From positions 99,639 through 163,638 of the forward strand of contig NZ_JAKEVM010000001.1 in NCBI RefSeq assembly GCF_022398475.1: DNA of 64,000 nucleotides, read 5' to 3'. Positions 58,391 to 64,000 of this stretch are shown piece by piece (the stretch's first letter is position 1; the number at the start of each line of letters is the position of its first letter). The stretch is from Pseudoalteromonas shioyasakiensis (GTDB lineage: Bacteria > Pseudomonadota > Gammaproteobacteria > Enterobacterales > Alteromonadaceae). The notes under the pieces were generated by a model. The model worked only from the letters and a program-made list of their open reading frames with translations, had not been told where the DNA came from and searched no databases. The translations under genes were made by a program, and so were the position numbers.

Positions 58391-59196
58391 GCTAGGCTAA
58401 TTTCGTAAGAAGTAAACTTACGAATATTAATGACGCCAGTATCAAAAATTAAGTACTGGCCTTTAATGCCTTTTAAAATACCTGATACTTCTGGTGCTTT
58501 ATCAAAATTGAAAGAGCTGATTTTGCTTGGGTATTCACTTACTGGGTAGTCTAGCTCAACTACATCTTCATCGAGCTTTTCAATGGCTGTTGCGCCAAAT
58601 AGCTCTGCAAGTTCACTCAACTTAGCATCAATTTGTGGGATCAACTCTGCAGCAGCGGCTTTTAAATCAATCGCTTCAGATTGGCCTTTCAGCATGTTTC
58701 GCCAATTGGTTTTATCAGCAATAAACTCGGCTAAAGCAACCTCAACTAAACCCGATTGAAGGCGGGTTTGTACTTTGAATATAGGTAAAGCTTGCGTCGC
58801 ACCTTGGTCAATCCAGCGTGTAGGAATTTGAGTATGGCGGGTAATACCTACTTTTAGGCCTGAAGTGTTGGCTAAATATACGTAGTGCGGGATCATGCAG
58901 TTTTCTTCACCCCACTGTGGCTCACGACAGGTGCCTTTATCAAAGTGGCACGTTTCAGGTTTCATGATACACATGTCACAGCTAGCCAGTTTGCGCATAC
59001 AGACAAAACAGTGGCCTTGAGAGTAGCTTTTCTTGGTTTTCTTACCACAGTTACAGCAAAAAATATTGCCGGTGAATGTCAGCGTGAGCGGCTTACCAAT
59101 ATAGTCATTTAATGAAACTAGCTCATCACCGATAGGTAATTGATATTCGACAGGAGAGGTCAGTGTCGACTTTAATTTTCTGATCGTACCTTGCAT
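58387..59196 (-). CDS. DUF2797 family protein with Cys-rich centre
   Basis: The protein is 269 residues from the ATG at 59196 (the frame is open to 59262). It has a start MQGTIRKLKSTL and a central block with many Cys: FCCNCGKKTKKSY, CFVCMRKLASCDMC and CHFDKGTC, likely binding zinc or iron-sulfur. VYLANTSGLKVGITRHTQIP follows, a GIY-YIG-like look (by eye). The tail has KGQYLIFDTGVINIRKFTS. The function is not established. It lies between two c-di-GMP genes, overlapping one by 4 bases. Confidence 0.85.
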   Translation of the reverse strand: MQGTIRKLKSTLTSPVEYQLPIGDELVSLNDYIGKPLTLTFTGNIFCCNCGKKTKKSYSQGHCFVCMRKLASCDMCIMKPETCHFDKGTCREPQWGEENCMIPHYVYLANTSGLKVGITRHTQIPTRWIDQGATQALPIFKVQTRLQSGLVEVALAEFIADKTNWRNMLKGQSEAIDLKAAAAELIPQIDAKLSELAELFGATAIEKLDEDVVELDYPVSEYPSKISSFNFDKAPEVSGILKGIKGQYLIFDTGVINIRKFTSYEISLA

Positions 59197-59242
59197 CTTT
59201 ACATGGCCCCTAAAGATGTTAAAAAGGGCAGTGTAACACGGC

Positions 59243-61741
59243 CTATTTAAATTGTGAGGCAATAAAGCTTAGATACTCATTAATCGGTACCGCTTTGCTG
59301 TAATAATAGCCTTGCCCTTGATCTGCGCCCATCTTGATCAGCATTTTTTCTGTTTCTTGGTCTTCAATGCCTTCGATGGTGATATTCATATCAAGGTTAT
59401 GAGCCATATCAATAGCCGTTTTTACCACTACTTGGTTGGTGGTGTTATTCACTAAATCAAGAATAAAGCTCTTATCGACTTTAATCGTGCTAAATGAATA
59501 ATTTACTAAGTAGTTCAACGACGAGTAACCAGTACCAAAATCATCGAGTACCACCTTGCTACCGAGTTTATTAAGTTCGCTGATAAAGCTGACCATTTCA
59601 TCATGGTTTTTGATAAGCGCAAATTCAGTCAATTCAAACTTTAACTGATCCGCAGTAATGCCATGCTTTAAAATGGTGTTTTCGACTTTTTCGACAAGCT
59701 TAGGGATCGCTAGATTCTTGGCACTTAAATTAACGCTAATGGTATGCTCGCGATAGCCTTGTCGATTAAGCTGGGCAGCAGCTAGGCAAGCCTGATCAAT
59801 CACCCATAAGCTCAACTCGTTAATTAAACCAGTACGTTCAGCCAATAAAATGAGTTGCTCAATGTCCAGGTATTTACCCGCTGTAGGCCAGCGTAACAAT
59901 GCCTCTGCGCCACAGATAGCACCATTGCGTAAATTAATAATGGGCTGTAAGTAAATGGCTAAGGTATTGCTTCGCATTGCTTGTTGTAACTCAGCGGCAA
60001 GGCTGACATCCATATCGATATGCGGTGTAGTAAAGTCGATGTTTTGCTGTTTTTGTGACAACCCTAAATAGCCACGTTGTAGCCAAATATCAAAGCCATC
60101 ATCACTAACCGGTTCGGTAATGCTATAGCGGTAGTAAAGCTGCAGGTCTAAGCCTGCCACTTTATATTGCTTTGGCAGCTGTTTGCATAAGTTGCTCAGT
60201 TCTTGGTGCAGCTCTGCTTGCGATTGAATTTTGGTAGAAATAAAAGCCAGTACACCATTGCCTAAGTCAGCCACTTTTGGACTGTTATCTAGCGCTGACT
60301 CTAAATTAATAAATTGCCTATTTTTATTTATTTGATGCTCTAGCGATTGGGCAACAGTAATAATTATTTGGCTGCTTTGGCTTGGCTTTAGAATGCTCAT
60401 TAGGGCATTAAATTGCTCTATTTTCACTAAACAAAGATTAGCGAGTCTTTGCTCCGAGGTAATCGCCATATAGGCTTGTTTGAGCATTGCTTGGTTGAGT
60501 AGCTCAGTTTGTTGGGTATGGGTTGCATGATAAAGCGCTTTTTCACGTTGATAACGAACGCGATCTGCCAACGCCATTGCCATGAGCACAATCTCACAGA
60601 GAATGGCGACTAAAAATATGTGCCTAACTGCAAAGCTATAAGGAATAAAGCCCGTTAGTTCTAAAGGCTGAATGGCAGCGCCTACAATCAGTGGCACCCA
60701 CGACATGACATAAAATTTTGCCCACCGAAAACCGCTCACCAACTTTTTGTAAATCATGCAAATACATAGAATGTATAACGGCACCATGATGGCAAAAAAG
60801 ATTTTTGAAGAATGGTATTCCAGCATAAAAAAGCTGATAAGACTGAGGCTAAACAGCAAGGCTAAAAAGCTGATACTGAGTTTGTATAAGCGGCAATTGT
60901 CTTTGTGGTAGCGTAAGAACATGGTGCAAAACGCGACAGTGAAAAATGCAATCGCGTAGTTACTGAAGACCACTTGCTCATTAAAAAAGATTTGCCACGA
61001 TAACGGCCATAAGTAAAAACCAAAGCCGAGCACTGAGCCCATAAGTAGCAGTGCTGAGATGATGTAGCCTATATAAATAAGGTAGACGCGGTCACGGATC
61101 CCTAAAAATAATACCAAGTTATACAGGGCAGCCATGATCAGCACACCAATGAAGATCCCCCAAATCCCTGATTGCGAACGTAGTAGATCTTGAAACTCTT
61201 TTTCACCATAAATATTGATAGGCGTTTTGCTAATCCCAACCGTATCAATTTTTATAACGAGTGATGTTTGCTCATAGCCCTGCATGGTGAGCATGCTGTG
61301 CGGTGTACTGTACTGAAACAAACTGAGGCCTGATACTTTATCACCCAACTCGGTTGTATCTATAAGCTGCCCCTTATCATCAACATGATAAACGCTAAGA
61401 TAATCAACCATAGGGTTGTCAAAGTGAATCGCCAGCTCCACAGGCTTTGCTTGACGGTTTTCTAAATCAAGCTTTAACCAATAATCTTGCGCCGCTAAAT
61501 CCCACTCAACATCTTTAAAAGGGCGCTGTTTAAGTTTGTCTGGTTCAGCTAAAAACTGCTCGAGAGTCAGCGCTTTACTACTATCTATTCGATAAGCTGT
61601 ATTACTGTAGATGGGGGCTGTTTTATCTATAGTGTAGCGGGTAGGACTGGCTAAATGTGCAGCTAGGGTAGCAATGATAAAAAACAAAATTGTCAGAATA
61701 AGAAATGAAACAAAGTTATATTTCAGTGCTTTATTATTCAA
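59243..61741 (-). CDS. 7TMR-DISM receptor with degenerate GGDEF and EAL domain
   Basis: The 832-residue protein has an N-terminal membrane anchor, a 7TMR-DISMED2-like periplasmic domain (about 40-190, LDNRQAK-like LDLENRQAKPVELAIHFDN), seven membrane segments (about 190-395), a degenerate GGDEF region (about 405-560, no GGDEF motif) and a complete EAL domain (E613-A614-L615, then ELTEFAL and DDFGTGYSSLNYLVN). It is therefore probably a phosphodiesterase. The start is a TTG at 61741, as no ATG or GTG fits nearby. It lies 78 bases beyond the purD terminator's right side on the same strand. Confidence 0.92.
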   Translation of the reverse strand: MNNKALKYNFVSFLILTILFFIIATLAAHLASPTRYTIDKTAPIYSNTAYRIDSSKALTLEQFLAEPDKLKQRPFKDVEWDLAAQDYWLKLDLENRQAKPVELAIHFDNPMVDYLSVYHVDDKGQLIDTTELGDKVSGLSLFQYSTPHSMLTMQGYEQTSLVIKIDTVGISKTPINIYGEKEFQDLLRSQSGIWGIFIGVLIMAALYNLVLFLGIRDRVYLIYIGYIISALLLMGSVLGFGFYLWPLSWQIFFNEQVVFSNYAIAFFTVAFCTMFLRYHKDNCRLYKLSISFLALLFSLSLISFFMLEYHSSKIFFAIMVPLYILCICMIYKKLVSGFRWAKFYVMSWVPLIVGAAIQPLELTGFIPYSFAVRHIFLVAILCEIVLMAMALADRVRYQREKALYHATHTQQTELLNQAMLKQAYMAITSEQRLANLCLVKIEQFNALMSILKPSQSSQIIITVAQSLEHQINKNRQFINLESALDNSPKVADLGNGVLAFISTKIQSQAELHQELSNLCKQLPKQYKVAGLDLQLYYRYSITEPVSDDGFDIWLQRGYLGLSQKQQNIDFTTPHIDMDVSLAAELQQAMRSNTLAIYLQPIINLRNGAICGAEALLRWPTAGKYLDIEQLILLAERTGLINELSLWVIDQACLAAAQLNRQGYREHTISVNLSAKNLAIPKLVEKVENTILKHGITADQLKFELTEFALIKNHDEMVSFISELNKLGSKVVLDDFGTGYSSLNYLVNYSFSTIKVDKSFILDLVNNTTNQVVVKTAIDMAHNLDMNITIEGIEDQETEKMLIKMGADQGQGYYYSKAVPINEYLSFIASQFK

Positions 61742-61785
61742 AATTAGTTCTTTATCTAGGTAAATGTTCTTAACAGTGTAGCATT

Positions 61786-61814
61786 AAAAAAGCGCAGATA
61801 AACTGCGCTTTTTT
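61786..61814 (-). terminator. terminator of purD
   Basis: On the minus strand AAAAAAGCGCAG pairs with CTGCGCTTTTTT around a 5-base loop, with T residues following. It lies between the purD stop at 61836 and the 7TM-EAL gene start at 61741. Confidence 0.9.
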
Positions 61815-61835
61815 CAGAATTAGACTGGTTTGACC

Positions 61836-63122
61836 TTAATTCTGTTCGCGAGCAATAGCACGGTAAGCGATATCAGTACGATATTCCATGCCTTCCCAGC
61901 TGATTTCATCAACTAGTTTATAAGCACGTTGCTGCGCTTCAGTTACTGTGTTGCCAAGTGCCGTAGCACAAAGTACACGACCGCCAGCTGTTACTACGTT
62001 GTCGCCGTCTTGCTTAGTCCCTGCGTGGAATACTTTCTCACCTTCAGGGTAAGTAACTTGCAAGCCGCTGATTGCATCACCTTTCGGGTAGCTATCTGGG
62101 TAGCCTTTTGCTGCTAATACAACACCGACTGCTGCACGCGGGTCGAACTCGATTGCTGTTTTATCTAGTTCTTCACGGTTAGCCGCTTCGATAAGCTCAA
62201 CAAGGTCAGACTTAAGACGAAGCATCATAGGTTGTGTTTCAGGGTCGCCAAAACGACAGTTGTATTCGATTACTTTTGGCGTACCATCAGCGGTGATCAT
62301 TAAACCTGCGTATAAGAAACCAGTGTATGGGTGGCCTTCTTTTGCCATACCTTCAACCGTTGGGTTGATCACTTCGTTCATAATGCGTTGGTGAATTTCA
62401 TCAGTCACCACTGGAGCCGGTGAGTATGCACCCATGCCGCCAGTGTTCGGACCTTGGTCACCGTTATAAGCGCGTTTGTGGTCTTGGCTAGTTGCGAATG
62501 GCAGTACGTTCTTACCATCAACCATCACGATGAAAGAAGCTTCTTCGCCTTCTAAGAACTCTTCGATAACTACACGGCTACCCGCTTCACCAAAGCTGTT
62601 GCCTGCAAGCATATCGCGGATAGCTTCTTCAGCTTCAAGCTCTGTCATCGCAACGATAACGCCTTTACCAGCTGCTAAGCCATCAGCTTTAACAACAATA
62701 GGCGCACCTTTTTCTTTTAGGTAAGCAAGTGCAGGATCGATTTGTTCAAACGTTTGGTAGTCAGCAGTTGGAATGTCGTGACGTGCTAAGAAGTCTTTAG
62801 TGAATGACTTAGAGCCTTCTAGCTGTGCAGCACCTGCTGTTGGGCCGAAGATAGCTAAACCGTTTTCACGGAATGTATCAACGACACCTAAAACAAGCGG
62901 TACTTCTGGACCAACAATAGTTAACTCAACGTTGTTTTCTTTAGCAAAAGTAACTAAACCTGCTAGGTCTTCAACGTTGATAGCTACGTTTTCAAGTTTT
63001 GGCTCTAGTGCAGTACCTGCGTTACCAGGAGCAACGAAAACGGTGTTTACTTTAGTATTTTGTGCAGCCTTAAACGCAAGAGCGTGTTCGCGGCCGCCAC
63101 TGCCGATGACAAGTACATTCAT
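61836..63122 (-). CDS. purD: phosphoribosylamine-glycine ligase (GAR synthetase)
   Basis: PurD joins phosphoribosylamine and glycine using ATP to make GAR in purine synthesis. The 428 residues show the ATP-grasp layout: start NVLVIGSGGREHALAFKAAQ, VKADGLAAGKGVIV, YNGDQGPNTGGMGAYSPAP and GFLYAGLMITADG. AGGAT lies 8 bases before the ATG. In many relatives purD follows purH; here an exported methyltransferase gene ends 15 bases upstream on the same strand, and no purH is seen in the window. Confidence 0.97.
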   Translation of the reverse strand: MNVLVIGSGGREHALAFKAAQNTKVNTVFVAPGNAGTALEPKLENVAINVEDLAGLVTFAKENNVELTIVGPEVPLVLGVVDTFRENGLAIFGPTAGAAQLEGSKSFTKDFLARHDIPTADYQTFEQIDPALAYLKEKGAPIVVKADGLAAGKGVIVAMTELEAEEAIRDMLAGNSFGEAGSRVVIEEFLEGEEASFIVMVDGKNVLPFATSQDHKRAYNGDQGPNTGGMGAYSPAPVVTDEIHQRIMNEVINPTVEGMAKEGHPYTGFLYAGLMITADGTPKVIEYNCRFGDPETQPMMLRLKSDLVELIEAANREELDKTAIEFDPRAAVGVVLAAKGYPDSYPKGDAISGLQVTYPEGEKVFHAGTKQDGDNVVTAGGRVLCATALGNTVTEAQQRAYKLVDEISWEGMEYRTDIAYRAIAREQN

Positions 63123-63137
63123 GGCGTATAATCCTAT

Positions 63138-63959
63138 TTATAGCGGTTTTTTAAACTTCAGCGTCATACGATCACTCTCACCAATCGCTTTATATTTAGC
63201 AGCATCTTTTTCGTCAAGTGCTAAACGTGGTGGTAGTGTCCACACCCCTTTAGGGTGATCCGCTGTATCAAGAGGGTTTGCATTAATGTCACTGCTTGCC
63301 ACTAGTTCAAAGCCAGCTTGCTTTGCAATTTCAATTACATAGCTTTGCTTCATATAACCTGATGATTTCTGATCTTCATCGCTGCGCGCTTCAGGTAGGC
63401 GGTGTTCAACCACACCTAAAGTGCCGCCTGGTTTAAGTGCTTTATAAAATGCTTTAAACGCACTTAACGCGCCTTCTTTATCTTTACCCATGTACCAGTT
63501 GTGTACATTTCTAAATGTTAAGACAAGATCTGCGCTACCCGCTGGTGCAATATCAAGATGTGTTACCGGCGCAAATTCAGTTAGTTTAACTTCACTGAAG
63601 CGTGCGTCATCGCTCATCTTTTTCTTAAAACCAGCTAATGAACGTTGGTAATAACCCACCTCAGAATCAGCAGGGAAATGTGCCGCGTAGTAAACACCAT
63701 GGCCTTTTACAGCCGGTGCAAGGATTTCACTGTACCAACCACCGCCCGGTGCAATTTCAACAACGGTCATGCTTGGCTTGAAGCCAAAGAACTCAAGTGT
63801 CTCAACTGGATGGCGATATTGATCACGTGCGCTATTTTTAGCATCACGTTCGCTTGATTGCACGGCTTGTGTAAGCGCTGATTCATGGCCATGGCTTAAA
63901 GCTTGTGCTGATGTCAGTGCAAGGCTGGCAACAAGTAACGATTTTACGGCAAATTTCAT
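63138..63959 (-). CDS. exported class I SAM-dependent methyltransferase
   Basis: The 273-residue protein starts at an ATG (63959) with AAGGA 7 bases upstream, giving MKFAVKSLLVASLALTSAQA, a signal peptide. The methyltransferase core shows TVVEIAPGGGWYSEILAP, GSADLVLTFRNVHNWYMG and LKPGGTLGVVEHRLPEARS. An export signal on a SAM enzyme is unusual, because SAM is cytoplasmic. Related exported proteins occur in gammaproteobacteria with no known role. It ends 15 bases before purD and may share its transcript. The window ends 41 bases upstream of the start, so its promoter may be cut off. Confidence 0.88.
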   Translation of the reverse strand: MKFAVKSLLVASLALTSAQALSHGHESALTQAVQSSERDAKNSARDQYRHPVETLEFFGFKPSMTVVEIAPGGGWYSEILAPAVKGHGVYYAAHFPADSEVGYYQRSLAGFKKKMSDDARFSEVKLTEFAPVTHLDIAPAGSADLVLTFRNVHNWYMGKDKEGALSAFKAFYKALKPGGTLGVVEHRLPEARSDEDQKSSGYMKQSYVIEIAKQAGFELVASSDINANPLDTADHPKGVWTLPPRLALDEKDAAKYKAIGESDRMTLKFKKPL

Positions 63960-64000
63960 CATCTGTTCCTTCATTATATGGGTAATTATTATTATTAATC

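Overview
The window looks like chromosomal DNA of a marine gammaproteobacterium of the Alteromonadales, most like Pseudoalteromonas. The reasons are moderate AT-richness, an rnr-rlmB pair, a DHH-type manganese pyrophosphatase, a 368-residue PurC, two large TonB-dependent receptors, several chemotaxis and c-di-GMP proteins, and a CadC-like regulator beside a receptor. The genus call rests on gene content only. No rRNA, tRNA, CRISPR array, prophage or insertion sequence was seen. The one mobile-type element is a roughly 207-bp MITE-like repeat at 32266-32472.

Layout. 1-7254 (minus): the start of queG, a chemoreceptor, then a row of DUF350 membrane protein, membrane-anchored beta-sandwich protein, membrane-fused spermidine-synthase-like protein, EamA transporter and GDPD. 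7436-13122: rnr-rlmB, ppaC, an unknown membrane-anchored protein and mutM. 13197-18950: a complete tripartite RND efflux operon. 18985-21459 (minus): an ABC transporter with a His/Asp-rich loop plus a DUF3299 protein, possibly metal-related. 21476-30713: purC and a tightly overlapped four-gene operon (cupredoxin, GGDEF/EAL, DUF3034, lipoprotein globin). Two CDP-glycerol glycerophosphotransferase-like genes and a glycerol-3-phosphate cytidylyltransferase flank this part, followed by sseA.

30688-44005: a TPR-sulfotransferase, the MITE-like repeat, a TonB receptor, a Cys-rich protein, fbp, a secreted metalloprotease, a DUF2884 protein, a Cache chemoreceptor, rsuA and zapE. 44066-49546: a second TonB receptor divergent from a membrane-bound winged-helix/beta-propeller regulator, with a 330-bp shared control region. 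49547-55807: a tautomerase, a beta-barrel protein, a plus-strand run (creA, unknown, LysE, gamma-glutamylcyclotransferase, serine hydrolase) and an HDAC-family enzyme. 55886-63959: a CBS-PAS-GGDEF-EAL protein, DUF2797, a 7TM-EAL protein, purD and an exported methyltransferase.

Themes. Three c-di-GMP proteins and two chemoreceptors point to a sensory, surface-active lifestyle. The two receptors, metalloprotease, serine hydrolase and efflux pump fit a scavenging marine heterotroph. The most system-like unexplained unit is the copper-site/globin/c-di-GMP operon at 24041-28235. The CDP-glycerol module, the His-rich ABC transporter and the DUF350 operon come next. Most gene ends are marked by clear hairpin terminators, several of them shared by convergent genes.
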